From: Oceanobacillus halophilus | GTDB lineage: Bacteria; Bacillota; Bacilli; Bacillales; Amphibacillaceae | DNA: 64,000 nt | Reading direction: 5' to 3' | Assembly: GCF_003628505.1 (NCBI RefSeq) | Contig: NZ_RBZP01000001.1 | Coordinates: 310,001 to 374,000, forward strand | In this document: in pieces, positions 39,952 to 50,525 of the stretch | Layout: the number at the start of each line of letters is the position of its first letter | Position numbering within the stretch: position 1 is the stretch's first letter | Translations under genes and position numbers: made by a program | Notes under the pieces: model-generated | Seen by the model: only the letters and a program-made list of their open reading frames with translations | The model's database searches: none | What the model was told of the DNA's origin: nothing

Positions 39952-40092
39952 GGCTCTGTTCGTAAATTTTGTTGCTTTTTAAATGTGTTGGAGTCGATAG
40001 AAACTCCTAATACTATTCTGAATTAAAGATATCAATAGTCTGTATAAAATGCGACGTAACTATATGTAGCAACATTCCATTAGAAAAGAGCC
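39952..40092 (+). repeat. Intergenic repeat R7: minimal 141-bp element with target duplication
   Basis: Starts GGCTCTGTTCGTAAATTTTG and ends AGCAACATTCCATTAGAAAAGAGCC. The two ends meet with no GC-rich core: GTCGATAGAAACTCCTAATAC joins ATTCTGAATTAAAGATATCAATAG. TTAATAAA stands exactly before and after the element, an 8-bp direct repeat. It lies 38 bp before the hflX start, so it will influence or form part of the hflX leader. Confidence 0.9.
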
Positions 40093-40130
40093 TTAATAAA
40101 CAATGAGGATATAGAGAGAAGGTTGTATTA

Positions 40131-41387
40131 ATGCTAGAAGAGAAAATATTAATTATTGCAGTCAAAAAACCAGAACAAGACGAATGGCGCTTTCAATCTT
40201 CTTTAGATGAATTAATATCTTTAGGAAAAACTGCTGGTGGTGTAGTTCACAAAGTGATGACTCAAAACCGTCTTAAAATTCATCCTGCTACCTATATTGG
40301 GAGTGGAAAAATTGATGAAATTAGGCAGGAAGTCGAAGAATCTGAAATAGATCTTGTTATATCTAACGACGAGTTATCTCCAGGTCAATTAAGAAATTTA
40401 ACAAATTATTTAGGTGTTAGAATCATTGATCGTAGTCAACTTATTCTAGACATCTTTGCACAAAGAGCAAAGACAAAAGAAGGGAAACTCCAGGTTGAAC
40501 TTGCACAATTAGAATATATGCTACCACGACTTGCTGGACAAGGTGTCGAAATGTCACGTCTTGGGGCTGGGATTGGTACAAGAGGTCCTGGAGAAACAAA
40601 ACTGGAAACAGACAGACGTCACATTAGAAATCGTATTACTGATATTAAACGAAGACTAAAAATGGTAGTCCGCCAACGTGAACAGTATAGAAATCGGAGA
40701 AAATCAAATGATGTTTTTCAAATAGCTATTGTCGGTTACACTAATGCCGGTAAATCCACCATTTTTAATCGATTAACGGACAGTGAATCGCTGGAAGAAA
40801 ACAAGTTATTTGCTACACTAGATCCCTTAACAAGAAAGATACAATTACCATCTGGTTTTCAAGCGTTAATTACGGATACAGTAGGATTTATTCAGGATTT
40901 ACCTACTTCTTTAATCGCGGCATTTCGATCCACTTTGGAAGAAGTAAAAGAAGCTGACTTTTTATTGCATGTGGTAGATATGTCCCAGGAGAATCAAGTA
41001 GAGCAACAAAAAACTGTAATGAAACTTCTCGAAGAACTTGATGCCCATACCATACCAATGTTGACAGTCTATAATAAAAAAGATTTAGGTCAAGAAGAGT
41101 TTATTCCCTTGTATCACCCTAATATACTCATAAGTGCTTATGAAAAAGAAGATTTACAGGAATTGCTTTTAAAAACGGAGTCCTTGCTTAAAGAAGCATG
41201 GAACTATTATCATGTGCAAATTGATTCGAGTGATGGAAAAGTGATGGCAAAATTAGAACGTGATACAATCATTGAGGATAATAGTTTTGATGAAGTACTA
41301 AACAAGTATATAATAAATGGTTATGTTCCACCACACCATTCTTTAAATTATTTAGTAAGTCACAATAATGAGGATAAAGAAATTTAA
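40131..41387 (+). CDS. hflX: GTPase HflX (YnbA)
   Basis: Ribosome-associated GTPase of 418 residues involved in rescue or splitting of stalled ribosomes. It has an N-terminal glycine-rich HflX domain (LETDRRHIRNRI follows GAGIGTRGPGETK), then the G domain with G1 GYTNAGKSTIFN, G3 DTVGFIQDLP and G4 NKKD. The ATG follows GAAGG weakly. ynbB follows after 46 bp. The upstream gap holds repeat R7. Confidence 0.95.
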   Translation: MLEEKILIIAVKKPEQDEWRFQSSLDELISLGKTAGGVVHKVMTQNRLKIHPATYIGSGKIDEIRQEVEESEIDLVISNDELSPGQLRNLTNYLGVRIIDRSQLILDIFAQRAKTKEGKLQVELAQLEYMLPRLAGQGVEMSRLGAGIGTRGPGETKLETDRRHIRNRITDIKRRLKMVVRQREQYRNRRKSNDVFQIAIVGYTNAGKSTIFNRLTDSESLEENKLFATLDPLTRKIQLPSGFQALITDTVGFIQDLPTSLIAAFRSTLEEVKEADFLLHVVDMSQENQVEQQKTVMKLLEELDAHTIPMLTVYNKKDLGQEEFIPLYHPNILISAYEKEDLQELLLKTESLLKEAWNYYHVQIDSSDGKVMAKLERDTIIEDNSFDEVLNKYIINGYVPPHHSLNYLVSHNNEDKEI

Positions 41388-41433
41388 GAAAACAAAATAA
41401 ATGGTGAATATCATCTAAGGAGTAAGCTGAAAT

Positions 41434-42675
41434 ATGATTGAAAATATTGTTAAAAATGCAGAGTCGGATTGTAATCCAATTCATTTAGAAATAAATCAAA
41501 TAGTTGAAAATAACCAAAAACGTGTATTAGATGCTTTTGTAAATAACCGAATCAGTGACAGTCATTTCCACTCAACTAGTGGTTATGGGTACGATGATTT
41601 GGGAAGAGAAGGATTAGAATCAGTATATGCAGAGGTTTTTGGTGGTGAGGATGCGCTTGTAAGACCACAGATTGTTTCGGGTACACACGCAATAACCACC
41701 ACCCTTTTTGGAATACTACGACCTAATGAGGAATTAATTTACATTACGGGAAAGCCATATGACACCTTAGAAGAGGTAATTGGCATTCGAGGGACTAACA
41801 CAGGTTCTTTAATGGATTTTAATATTGACTATAATGAAATTCCATTAACGGATGAGGGTAAAGTTAACTTTGACGAAGTATCTACCGCCATTACAAAGAA
41901 AACGAAAGTAGTTGGTATTCAACGGTCAAAAGGATATGCTAGCCGTCCCTCTTTTACAATAGAAGAGATTCGAGAGATGGTTGATTTTATTAAAGAAATC
42001 AATAAGGACATCATCATTTTTGTGGATAACTGCTACGGTGAATTTGTGGAAGAAAAGGAACCTCTTCATGTAGGAGCGGATATAATAGCTGGATCTCTAA
42101 TAAAAAATCCAGGTGGAGGTATTGCTAGAGCTGGAGGATATATTGCGGGAAAAAGAGATCTAATTGAACGTTGTGCGAATCGCTTAACTGCACCGGGGTT
42201 AGGGAAAGAAACAGGTGCTACTTTTAATATGCTTCAGGAAATGTTTCAAGGTTTCTTTTTAGCACCACATGTTGTTGGTGAGGCATTAAAGGGAGCCATT
42301 TTTACAGCCAGATTTTTAGAGTTAGCAGGTTTTCAAACTTCGCCAGCTTACCAAGAGAAACGGACAGATTTAATTCAGTCGGTCATTTTTGAACAACCAG
42401 AACAAATGATTGCTTTTTGTCAGGCAATCCAGAGAAATTCACCTATTAATTCCTATGTTACGCCATATCCAAGTGAAATGCCGGGGTACGAGGATGAAGT
42501 AATCATGGCGGCCGGTACATTTATCCAAGGTGCTAGTATTGAACTGTCTGCAGATGGCCCCATACGTAAACCATATACGGCCTATGTGCAAGGTGGATTA
42601 ACTTACGCACATGTAAAGATTGCGTTAACAGAAGCGGTAAAACATTTGATGGAAGTAGGATATCTACATATATAA
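41434..42675 (+). CDS. ynbB: PLP-dependent YnbB, methionine gamma-lyase-like
   Basis: 413 residues of the aluminium-resistance/methionine-gamma-lyase-like fold-type I PLP family. FHSTSGYGYDDLGREGLESV is near the N-terminus, VDNCYGEFVE holds the cofactor aspartate and ADIIAGSLIKNPGGGIARAG the PLP lysine. In B. subtilis ynbB was among genes needed for full EF-P 5-aminopentanol modification, as I recall, which would link it to ymfI. The true reaction is not shown. Stands between hflX and glnR as in B. subtilis. Confidence 0.9.
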   Translation: MIENIVKNAESDCNPIHLEINQIVENNQKRVLDAFVNNRISDSHFHSTSGYGYDDLGREGLESVYAEVFGGEDALVRPQIVSGTHAITTTLFGILRPNEELIYITGKPYDTLEEVIGIRGTNTGSLMDFNIDYNEIPLTDEGKVNFDEVSTAITKKTKVVGIQRSKGYASRPSFTIEEIREMVDFIKEINKDIIIFVDNCYGEFVEEKEPLHVGADIIAGSLIKNPGGGIARAGGYIAGKRDLIERCANRLTAPGLGKETGATFNMLQEMFQGFFLAPHVVGEALKGAIFTARFLELAGFQTSPAYQEKRTDLIQSVIFEQPEQMIAFCQAIQRNSPINSYVTPYPSEMPGYEDEVIMAAGTFIQGASIELSADGPIRKPYTAYVQGGLTYAHVKIALTEAVKHLMEVGYLHI

Positions 42676-42726
42676 AAAGGATTACAATGTATTTCACAGC
42701 CTCTAGATATTTGAATTCTATTTATA

Positions 42727-42743
42727 TGTAAGGAAACCTAACA
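42727..42743 (+). promoter_or_regulatory. GlnR box, upstream
   Basis: TGTAAGGAAACCTAACA is a perfect match to the GlnR/TnrA pattern TGTNA-N7-TNACA, 6 bp upstream of the glnR -35 hexamer. Confidence 0.85.
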
Positions 42744-42748
42744 TCGTC

Positions 42749-42777
42749 TTGACATCTATTATTACATTAAATATACT
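42749..42777 (+). promoter_or_regulatory. glnRA promoter overlapped by second GlnR box
   Basis: TTGACA (42749-42754), 17-bp spacer and TATACT (42772-42777). A second GlnR box TGACATCTATTATTACA (42750-42766, one mismatch) covers the -35 and spacer. The two boxes are 23 bp apart, about two helical turns, as in a feedback-inhibited glnRA promoter. Confidence 0.8.
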
Positions 42778-42808
42778 TGTAAACAGATAAGGTCTAGGGG
42801 GTCATTTT

Positions 42809-43204
42809 TTGAATGATAAAGAGCGTCGTTCGATGCCCTTATTTTCCATAGGTACAGTCATGAAATTGACAGAACTATCAGCCAGACAAATAAGGTACTA
42901 TGAAGAAAATAAATTAGTATTTCCTGACAGAACGGCTGGGAATCAACGTTTATTCTCCTTTAACGATGTTGATAGATTGCTAGAAATTAAAGATTTATTA
43001 GATAAAGGTCTAAATTTAGCGGGAATCAAATTATTGTTAGAGGAATCTAAAGGCGTAAAAGAGAAAAAAGTGACAACGAAGGAGACGGAATTAACAGAAA
43101 AAGAATTAAGGAAAATCCTACGAAACGAATTAAAACAGCCAGGAAAATTAGGCCAATCTAATTTAAGACAAGGGGAATTATCAAGGTTTTTTACTAATCG
43201 CTGA
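42809..43204 (+). CDS. glnR: Nitrogen regulator GlnR
   Basis: MerR-family repressor of 131 residues that blocks glnRA when glutamine is ample. TTG start at 42809 after TAGGGGG. The DNA-binding domain has MPLFSIGTVMKLTELSARQIRYYEENKLVFPDR and NQRLFSFNDVDRLLEIK. The C-terminal tail, the part sensing feedback-inhibited glutamine synthetase in B. subtilis, is LRQGELSRFF. Two GlnR boxes precede it. glnA follows after 55 bp. Confidence 0.96.
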   Translation: MNDKERRSMPLFSIGTVMKLTELSARQIRYYEENKLVFPDRTAGNQRLFSFNDVDRLLEIKDLLDKGLNLAGIKLLLEESKGVKEKKVTTKETELTEKELRKILRNELKQPGKLGQSNLRQGELSRFFTNR

Positions 43205-43259
43205 TTTTACTTTTTAGATCAGTTGGTAATTCTAATTATAATCACCTAGGAGGCGTGTA

Positions 43260-44594
43260 ATGGGAAAATACACAAGGGAAGACGTAGTAAAACAAATTAA
43301 TGAACAAAATGTTAAATTTATTCGTTTGCAGTTTACTGACATGCTTGGAACAATTAAGAATGTAGAGATTCCACTTAGTCAATTAGGAAAGGCTTTGGAT
43401 AACAAAATGATGTTTGATGGATCTTCTATTGAAGGGTTTGTACGTATCGAGGAATCAGATATGTACCTATATCCTGATTTAGATACTTTTGTAGTGTTTC
43501 CATGGACATCAGAAAAAGGAAAAGTTGCTCGTTTTATTTGCGATATTTATAACACGGATGGTACTCCTTTCGAAGGTGATCCTCGATATAATCTTAAGAG
43601 GAACCTGAAAAAAATGGAGGAACTTGGGTTTAATGCATTTAATATTGGGACTGAGCCAGAATTCTTTTTATTTAAATTAGACGAAAGAGGCAAACCTTCT
43701 TTAGAACTAAATGACCAAGGTGGATATTTTGATTTAGCTCCAACTGACCTAGGTGAAAACTGTCGCCGTGATATTGTGCTTGAATTAGAAGAAATGGGAT
43801 TCGAAATTGAAGCTTCTCACCATGAGGTTGCTCCAGGTCAGCATGAAATTGATTTTAAATATTCAGATGCAGTCAAACATGCAGATGATATTCAAACATT
43901 TAAATTAGTGGTTAAAACAATCGCACGAAAACATAACCTGCACGCAACATTTATGCCAAAACCACTGTTTGGGGTGAATGGTTCAGGAATGCATGTTAAT
44001 ATGTCGCTTTTTAAAAATGGAGAAAATGCATTTTATGATGCTAATGGAGATATGAAATTAAGTGAAACGGCATTTCACTTTATTGCTGGTATAATGAAAC
44101 ACGCTCAAGGATTTACTGCTGTTACAAACCCAACAGTAAATTCTTACAAACGTCTAGTGCCTGGGTATGAAGCACCAAGTTATGTTGCTTGGTCTGGTTC
44201 TAACAGAAGTCCACTGTTACGTGTTCCTAGCTCGCGAGGAGTAAGTACTCGTGTGGAAGCTCGTAGTGTCGACCCTTCTGCTAATCCATATTTAGCACTT
44301 TCTTCATTATTAGCTGCTGGCCTAGATGGAATTGAAAATAAATTAACTCCACCAGCAGCGGTAGATCGTAATATTTATGTTATGTCTAATGAAGAACGGG
44401 AGGAAGCTGGAATTCAAAATTTACCTAGTACATTAGCAATTGCGCTAAATGAGCTGAAAAAAGATGAAGTAATTAAGAATTCACTTGGTGACCATCTTTA
44501 TGAACATTTTGTGGAAGCAAAAGAAATTGAGTGGGATATGTTCCGTACTCAAGTACATCCTTGGGAGAGAGAACAGTATATTACAATATATTAA
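43260..44594 (+). CDS. glnA: Glutamine synthetase type I
   Basis: Makes glutamine from glutamate, ammonia and ATP; 444 residues forming a dodecamer. [45 protein letters not shown] and [20 protein letters not shown] mark the active site. There is no adenylylation loop insertion, consistent with the GSI-alpha type. Ribosome binding site AGGAGG. Cotranscribed with glnR; a terminator shared with convergent lexA follows. Confidence 0.98.
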   Translation: MGKYTREDVVKQINEQNVKFIRLQFTDMLGTIKNVEIPLSQLGKALDNKMMFDGSSIEGFVRIEESDMYLYPDLDTFVVFPWTSEKGKVARFICDIYNTDGTPFEGDPRYNLKRNLKKMEELGFNAFNIGTEPEFFLFKLDERGKPSLELNDQGGYFDLAPTDLGENCRRDIVLELEEMGFEIEASHHEVAPGQHEIDFKYSDAVKHADDIQTFKLVVKTIARKHNLHATFMPKPLFGVNGSGMHVNMSLFKNGENAFYDANGDMKLSETAFHFIAGIMKHAQGFTAVTNPTVNSYKRLVPGYEAPSYVAWSGSNRSPLLRVPSSRGVSTRVEARSVDPSANPYLALSSLLAAGLDGIENKLTPPAAVDRNIYVMSNEEREEAGIQNLPSTLAIALNELKKDEVIKNSLGDHLYEHFVEAKEIEWDMFRTQVHPWEREQYITIY

Positions 44595-44601
44595 TCTACT
44601 A

Positions 44602-44643
44602 AAAAAAGGAGCAAAGCCATTTATGGTGTTTGCTCCTTTTTCT
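44602..44643. terminator. Bidirectional terminator between glnA and lexA
   Basis: Stem AAAAAGGAGCAAA with TTTGCTCCTTTTT, A-rich on the left and T-rich on the right, so it can serve both convergent genes. Confidence 0.85.
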
Positions 44644-44658
44644 CGTTTATAAAATCTC

Positions 44659-45282
44659 TTAGTGTATATTGCGATATAAACCGATAACTTTACCTAGAAT
44701 GGTAACATTTTGATAGATTAACGGTTCCATGGTTGCATTCTCGGGTTGAAGACGAATGTGATCTTTTTCTTTGAAAAAACGTTTTACAGTTGCTTCATTC
44801 TCTTCGGTCATCGCAACAACAATATCTCCGTTATCTGCTGTGTTTTGTTGTTTAACAATAACCATATCCTTATCAAGAATACCTGCTTCAATCATACTTT
44901 CTCCATCTATAATTAAAACAAATAAGTTATCATCTGGACTTGCACTGGAAGTAGGCAGTGGAATAAACTCTTCTATATTTTCAACTGCTGTAATAGGTAA
45001 TCCTGCTGTTACTTTACCAATGACAGGTGCATAACGAGCTTCTTCTCTAGGAATATTTCCCTCATCACTTTGATCTAATACTTCAATTGCTCTTGGTTTT
45101 GTAGGGTCTCTTCGTATGTATCCTTTACTTTCTAATCTTTCCAGATGACCATGAACAGTTGAACTGGAAGCTAGACCAACTGCAACTGCTATTTCGCGCA
45201 CGGATGGCGGATAGCCTTTTTCATTTACTTCATTTTTTATGAATTCCAATATCATTTGTTGTCTATTTGAAAGTTTTGTCAT
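44659..45282 (-). CDS. lexA: SOS repressor LexA
   Basis: 207-residue repressor that self-cleaves when bound to RecA filaments. N-terminal winged helix ([36 protein letters not shown]). Cleavage site A93-G94 in KVTAGLP, with catalytic S129 (DGESM) and K167 (ATVKRFF). Reads leftwards; three LexA boxes lie between it and the divergent small gene at 45444, so it should regulate itself and that gene. Confidence 0.98.
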   Translation of the reverse strand: MTKLSNRQQMILEFIKNEVNEKGYPPSVREIAVAVGLASSSTVHGHLERLESKGYIRRDPTKPRAIEVLDQSDEGNIPREEARYAPVIGKVTAGLPITAVENIEEFIPLPTSSASPDDNLFVLIIDGESMIEAGILDKDMVIVKQQNTADNGDIVVAMTEENEATVKRFFKEKDHIRLQPENATMEPLIYQNVTILGKVIGLYRNIH

Positions 45283-45344
45283 CTATTATACACCTCGCGC
45301 ATAGGATTTATTATTGATAGTTTACCATTTTATGATAGGCTACG

Positions 45345-45358
45345 CAAACATTCGTTCG
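45345..45358. promoter_or_regulatory. LexA box 1 (lexA side)
   Basis: CAAACATTCGTTCG matches CGAACRNRYGTTYG at 12 of 14 positions, 63 bp upstream of the lexA start codon. Confidence 0.7.
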
Positions 45359-45367
45359 AAAAAACCG

Positions 45368-45396
45368 TTGACAAGATCGTATGTTCGTGTGATAAT
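45368..45396 (+). promoter_or_regulatory. Promoter of the small SOS gene, LexA box 2 in spacer
   Basis: TTGACA (45368-45373), 17-bp spacer, GATAAT (45391-45396). AGATCGTATGTTCG (45374-45387) in the spacer fits the LexA box at 12 of 14 positions. Confidence 0.75.
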
Positions 45397-45405
45397 ATCA
45401 TTATA

Positions 45406-45419
45406 CGAACAGAAGTTCT
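45406..45419 (+). promoter_or_regulatory. LexA box 3
   Basis: CGAACAGAAGTTCT matches the LexA box at 12 of 14 positions and lies at the expected start of transcription. Confidence 0.7.
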
Positions 45420-45443
45420 ATTGATTAAAAGGGGGACTTTTCT

Positions 45444-46194
<751 letters not shown>

Positions 46195-46225
46195 ATATCT
46201 AGTTGTTGAATAGTAAGATTTATGG

Positions 46226-46256
46226 CAAGAACATCGACAATGTTCTTGTTTTTTAT
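46226..46256 (+). terminator. Terminator after yneB
   Basis: Stem CAAGAACAT (46226-46234) with ATGTTCTTG (46240-46248), T run. It may limit SOS read-through into ynzC. Confidence 0.85.
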
Positions 46257-46282
46257 TTCAGCTTAAAGAAAGGAAACGATGT

Positions 46283-46516
46283 ATGCTTTCTAAAGAAAAA
46301 TTAAATCGAATCAATGAACTGGCTAAAAAGTCCAAAAATGAAGGACTCTCCAATAACGAAAAGGAAGAACAACGAAGCTTACGTGAAGAGTACTTGAAAA
46401 ATGTGAGAAAATCTTTTAAAAACCAGATGAAGTCCATGACGGTTATAGATCCGAGAGGTAACGATGTTACACCTAAAAAAGTAAGGGATATGCAAGAAAG
46501 GAATAAAAAACATTAA
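46283..46516 (+). CDS. ynzC: UPF0291 protein YnzC
   Basis: A 77-residue helical, highly charged protein. MLSKEKLNRINELAKKSKNEGLSNNEKEEQ and LREEYLKNVRKSFKNQMKSM are the family signature. Ends VRDMQERNKKH. In B. subtilis it is the last gene of the SOS yneA operon; here a terminator intervenes. Function unknown. Confidence 0.93.
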   Translation: MLSKEKLNRINELAKKSKNEGLSNNEKEEQRSLREEYLKNVRKSFKNQMKSMTVIDPRGNDVTPKKVRDMQERNKKH

Positions 46517-46653
46517 TTTTGTAGCGTTTTTTGACTAAAAATAAACAATTTATCTTTTTGTTTAAGAAATAAACAAATAATACTTGTAGCAAAGTTAATT
46601 TCAATATAGAATAAGATAGGGTAGTTAACATCATAAGTGGAAGGAGCAAAAAA

Positions 46654-48651
46654 ATGTCGAATATTGAAAATCTATCTATCAACACGATTCGCACACTATC
46701 AATTGATGCTATAGAAAAGGCGAACTCTGGTCATCCAGGATTACCAATGGGTGCAGCCCCTATGGCCTATACTTTATGGACTGATTTTATGAACCATAAC
46801 CCTAAAAACTCAAAATGGTTTAATCGTGACCGCTTTGTACTATCAGCAGGCCATGGTTCTATGCTTTTATACAGTTTACTTCATTTATCAGGTTACAATG
46901 TATCAATGGAAGATATAAAAAACTTCCGTCAATGGGGTTCTAAAACACCAGGACATCCAGAAGTACATCATACGGATGGGGTAGAAGCAACAACTGGACC
47001 ACTTGGACAAGGTATTGCAATGTCAGTAGGTATGGCAATGGCAGAAGCGCATTTAGCTGGAAGATTTAACAAAGAAGATATTTCTGTAGTTGATCATTAC
47101 ACATATGCGCTAGTAAGTGATGGAGACTTAATGGAAGGAATTTCACATGAAGCTGCATCATTAGCAGGTCATTTAAAATTAGGGAAATTGATTGCACTCT
47201 ATGATTCTAATGATATTTCTTTAGATGGAGATCTAAATCGTTCGTTCTCTGAAAACATAGACCAACGCTTCCAAGCATATGGGTGGCAAGTTCTTCGTGT
47301 AGAAGATGGTAATGATATAAATGAAATTCGTAATGCGATTAAGCAAGCGCAAGAAAATACTGATCAACCAACATTGATCGAAGTAAGAACTGTAATTGGC
47401 TACGGTTCACCAAATAAATCAGCTTCATCTGCTTCACATGGCGCACCACTTGGTGGAGATGAAGTGAAACTTACAAAAGAGTTTTACGAATGGTCACATA
47501 ACGAGTTCCATGTACCTGAAGAAGTTTATGCTGATTTTAAAGAAAAAATTGTAGATAGTGGATCTTCAAAAGAAGCAGAATGGAATGAAGTACTAAACAA
47601 ATATAAAGAGAAATATCCTGAGCTAGCAAATGAATTTGAACTTGCAATGAAAGGTGAACTTCCAGAAGGCTGGGAAAATGAACTCCCTGTTTATGAAACT
47701 GGTTCTTCACTTGCATCAAGAGCGTCCTCTGGTGAAGTGTTAAATGGAATAGCTAAAGCTGTACCAAACTTCTTTGGTGGTAGTGCTGATTTAGCTGGAT
47801 CAAATAAAACGTATATTAATGGAGAAACTGATTTTTCTAGGGATAACTATTCTGGAAGAAATATTTGGTTTGGTGTTCGTGAACATGCAATGGGAGCAGC
47901 ACTAAATGGTATGGCATTACATGGAGGATTAAAAGTATTCGGTGGTACGTTCTTTGTATTTAGTGATTACTTAAAACCATCCATCCGTTTAGCTTCCATC
48001 ATGAATATGCCTGTAACATATGTATTCACACATGATTCTATAGCTGTTGGAGAAGATGGCCCAACTCATGAGCCAATCGAACAGTTAGCTGGTTTACGTG
48101 CAATGCCAGGACTGTCTGTGATTCGTCCTGCTGATGGTAACGAAACACAAGCAGCATGGCGTTTAGCTATTGAATCAACTGATACACCAACTGCTCTAGT
48201 TTTAACTAGACAAAATCTACCAACTCTAGAGGGTACCAAAGAAAAAGCGTATGAAGGTGTGAAAAAAGGAGCATATGTAGTAAGTCAATCAGAAAAAGCT
48301 ACTCCTGATGCACTTCTACTAGCTTCTGGCTCTGAAGTACAACTGGCTGTAGATGCTCAACAAGCATTGAAAGAAAAAGGAATTGATGCTAGCGTTGTAA
48401 GTATGCCTTCATGGGATCGCTTTAATGCACAAGATGAATCCTATAAGAATGAAGTTATCCCACCACAGGTGAAAAACCGTGTAGCAATTGAAATGGCATC
48501 TTCTCTTGGATGGCATAGATATGCAGGAGATAATGGAATCGTATTAGGTATTGATACCTTTGGAGCTTCAGCAAATGGCGATAAAGTGATTTCTGAATAT
48601 GGTTTCACTGTAGAAAACGTAGTGAAGCATGTAGAATCTTTAGTGAAATAA
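46654..48651 (+). CDS. tkt: Transketolase
   Basis: TPP-dependent enzyme of the non-oxidative pentose phosphate pathway, 665 residues. Substrate-binding [22 protein letters not shown] motif [19 protein letters not shown] with downstream NDISLDG, and [20 protein letters not shown]. The ATG follows AAGGAGC. Codon use is slightly more GC-selected than neighbours, as expected for a highly expressed gene. Terminator follows. Confidence 0.97.
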   Translation: MSNIENLSINTIRTLSIDAIEKANSGHPGLPMGAAPMAYTLWTDFMNHNPKNSKWFNRDRFVLSAGHGSMLLYSLLHLSGYNVSMEDIKNFRQWGSKTPGHPEVHHTDGVEATTGPLGQGIAMSVGMAMAEAHLAGRFNKEDISVVDHYTYALVSDGDLMEGISHEAASLAGHLKLGKLIALYDSNDISLDGDLNRSFSENIDQRFQAYGWQVLRVEDGNDINEIRNAIKQAQENTDQPTLIEVRTVIGYGSPNKSASSASHGAPLGGDEVKLTKEFYEWSHNEFHVPEEVYADFKEKIVDSGSSKEAEWNEVLNKYKEKYPELANEFELAMKGELPEGWENELPVYETGSSLASRASSGEVLNGIAKAVPNFFGGSADLAGSNKTYINGETDFSRDNYSGRNIWFGVREHAMGAALNGMALHGGLKVFGGTFFVFSDYLKPSIRLASIMNMPVTYVFTHDSIAVGEDGPTHEPIEQLAGLRAMPGLSVIRPADGNETQAAWRLAIESTDTPTALVLTRQNLPTLEGTKEKAYEGVKKGAYVVSQSEKATPDALLLASGSEVQLAVDAQQALKEKGIDASVVSMPSWDRFNAQDESYKNEVIPPQVKNRVAIEMASSLGWHRYAGDNGIVLGIDTFGASANGDKVISEYGFTVENVVKHVESLVK

Positions 48652-48660
48652 AACTAACCA

Positions 48661-48697
48661 AAAGATGGTTTCCTATTCTAGGAGCCATCTTTTTGTC
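48661..48697 (+). terminator. Terminator after tkt
   Basis: Stem AAAGATGG...CCATCTTT with inner TCCT/AGGA pairs and a T run. Confidence 0.85.
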
Positions 48698-48721
48698 TAT
48701 TTTTAAGTTTTTTAGGATGAA

Positions 48722-48740
48722 TTTTGTCTTTTCGACAAAA
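48722..48740 (+). promoter_or_regulatory. Spo0A-type box before sirA
   Basis: TTTTGTC-TTTTC-GACAAAA is an inverted repeat. Its right half read on the minus strand (TTTTGTCGAA, 48731-48740) is a perfect 0A box. A TATAAT at 48791-48796 with no good -35 suggests an activator-dependent promoter. sirA is known to be induced by phosphorylated Spo0A in B. subtilis. Confidence 0.65.
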
Positions 48741-48821
48741 CTAGTGGTGATTTGCTTTGAAAATGTGACATCTTTTTTAAATAGAATCCGTATAATAGAA
48801 TATAAAGGGGAGGTATTCTAG

Positions 48822-49277
48822 ATGTATGAGTATTCTATCTATTGGATTAAAGAGGAAATAGCAAATCATTACTTTCATAAGAGTGATATTTTATATCGAT
48901 TTATTAAAGAATACCGAAACAACCAGAATAGACTGGACTTGAAAAATCAATATATGTATGTTACTCAAGATTTTCATGTGAAAAGCTTAATCCATCATAT
49001 AAAAAAACACTCGAAAGACCATGTGAATATTCAAATGGAAAATTCTTTAATGGAAATATCTTCTAACAGGCACTATATTTCTTTACATATAAGAGAAAAA
49101 CATTTAAAATTTCAAAGTGGGTCATTACAAGATGCTGAAGAATTATTATTTCCTGTATTACGTCTATTTCACCCATACCTATTTGTCGTCAGTGATACAT
49201 ACCAAAACTATGGATGGATTTCTCCTGTGAAACTTCCAAGAGATGAGCTCAGGAATCAAGTATTGTATTCTTGTTAA
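48822..49277 (+). CDS. sirA: SirA, sporulation inhibitor of replication
   Basis: A 151-residue protein that in B. subtilis binds DnaA domain I and blocks new rounds of replication when sporulation starts. It begins MYEYSIYWIKEEIANHYFHKSDILYRFI, close to the family's N-terminus, and keeps the C-terminal NYGWISPVKL. The ATG follows GGGGAGG. It lies between tkt and yneF as yneE does in B. subtilis, and has a Spo0A box upstream. Confidence 0.92.
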   Translation: MYEYSIYWIKEEIANHYFHKSDILYRFIKEYRNNQNRLDLKNQYMYVTQDFHVKSLIHHIKKHSKDHVNIQMENSLMEISSNRHYISLHIREKHLKFQSGSLQDAEELLFPVLRLFHPYLFVVSDTYQNYGWISPVKLPRDELRNQVLYSC

Positions 49278-49324
49278 TGATTTAATATACTGTATAAGAG
49301 ACAACACGAAGGAGGAAACTTGAA

Positions 49325-49549
49325 ATGGCTACTATTTGGGTCGTACTAATTGCTATAGCAGCGTTAATAGCTGGTGTTGCTCTTGGTTTTTTCCTTGCAA
49401 GGAAATATATGATGGATTACTTGAAAAAGAATCCTCCGATTAATGAGCAAATGCTTCGTACCTTAATGATGCAGATGGGTCAAAAACCGTCCCAGAAGAA
49501 AATTAATCAAATGATGCGTGCAATGAATAATCAAGTGGATAAAAAATAG
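49325..49549 (+). CDS. yneF: UPF0154 membrane protein YneF
   Basis: 74 residues with one N-terminal membrane segment ([26 protein letters not shown]) and a basic, glutamine/methionine-rich cytoplasmic tail ([20 protein letters not shown]). Ribosome binding site GGAGG, ATG 49325. Very conserved in Firmicutes but without a known function. Terminator follows. Confidence 0.94.
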   Translation: MATIWVVLIAIAALIAGVALGFFLARKYMMDYLKKNPPINEQMLRTLMMQMGQKPSQKKINQMMRAMNNQVDKK

Positions 49550-49587
49550 GAATCATACATTGACATATTATCCATTGTACACACAAA

Positions 49588-49626
49588 AAACTCTTATCAT
49601 TATGATCGATGATAAGAGTTTTTTTG
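49588..49626 (+). terminator. Terminator after yneF
   Basis: A perfect stem of at least 13 bp around CTCTTATCAT (49591-49600) and ATGATAAGAG (49609-49618), T run. Confidence 0.9.
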
Positions 49627-49764
49627 TTGAATCTAAGATAATCAAGATATATTGAGTTTATAACTCATGTTATCAATACCTTGGAATATTTTTCATTTTT
49701 GTCAAAATCTATTACTTCCAAATCACCTATAGTCTGTTACAATAAGGTGCAGAGGAGGGTTATT

Positions 49765-50469
49765 ATGTCGGAGATTAACATTTTCCTTGCTTTTGGAGCT
49801 GGGTTTTTGTCGTTTATATCGCCATGTGTATTACCACTATTTCCAGTGTTCTTATCATATATTACTGGAATGAGCGTTAGCGAAATTAAGAATGAAAATA
49901 CAAAAATAAATAAAAAAGCAATGCTACACACAGTATTTTTCTTAATAGGATTTTCTAGTATTTTTATTATGATTGGATTCACTACAACCTTTGTATCAGA
50001 ATTTCTTTTAACTTACCAAGATATTATTAGGCAAGTTGGTGCTATTTTAATCATATTTTTTGGTTTGGTTATTGTTGGAGTATTTAATTTTGAATTTTTA
50101 ATGAAAGACCGGAAAATCACATTCAAGAATCGTCCGGCTGGTTTTTTTGGTTCCTTTATTATTGGGATGGCTTTTTCATTAGGATGGACTCCATGCACAG
50201 GTCCTATTTTAGCTATCGTTCTATCTCTGGCTGCTACTAACCCGGATGTTGGTATGGTCATGATGATTAGTTATATTTTAGGCTTCTCGATCCCATTCTT
50301 ATTATTAGCTTTATTTATTGGTAAGTTTAGTTGGATTAAAAAACACAGCCTTAAATTGGTTAAAATAGGTGGATATATCATGATTGGTACTGGTATTGCT
50401 TTATTTTTTGATTGGATGACAAAATTAACTGCCTTTCTTGCTGGTCTCTTTGGTTTCTCAGGCTTTTAA
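49765..50469 (+). CDS. ccdA: Thiol-disulfide transporter CcdA
   Basis: A 234-residue, six-membrane-segment protein that carries reducing power outward for cytochrome c maturation and spore cortex-related oxidoreductases. The ATG at 49765 (MSEINIFLAF) follows GAGGAGGG; the longer upstream extension has no membrane logic. Redox cysteines are C21 in ISPCVLP and C144 in WTPCTGP. In B. subtilis ccdA-yneI-ccdC are consecutive; here an mrpB-like gene is inserted after ccdA. The probable client YneN is encoded about 9 kb on. Confidence 0.95.
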   Translation: MSEINIFLAFGAGFLSFISPCVLPLFPVFLSYITGMSVSEIKNENTKINKKAMLHTVFFLIGFSSIFIMIGFTTTFVSEFLLTYQDIIRQVGAILIIFFGLVIVGVFNFEFLMKDRKITFKNRPAGFFGSFIIGMAFSLGWTPCTGPILAIVLSLAATNPDVGMVMMISYILGFSIPFLLLALFIGKFSWIKKHSLKLVKIGGYIMIGTGIALFFDWMTKLTAFLAGLFGFSGF

Positions 50470-50525
50470 AGGGAATTTTGACGTGGTATACTAAAAGTAG
50501 ACTTTCAAATTAAGGAGATTATGTT

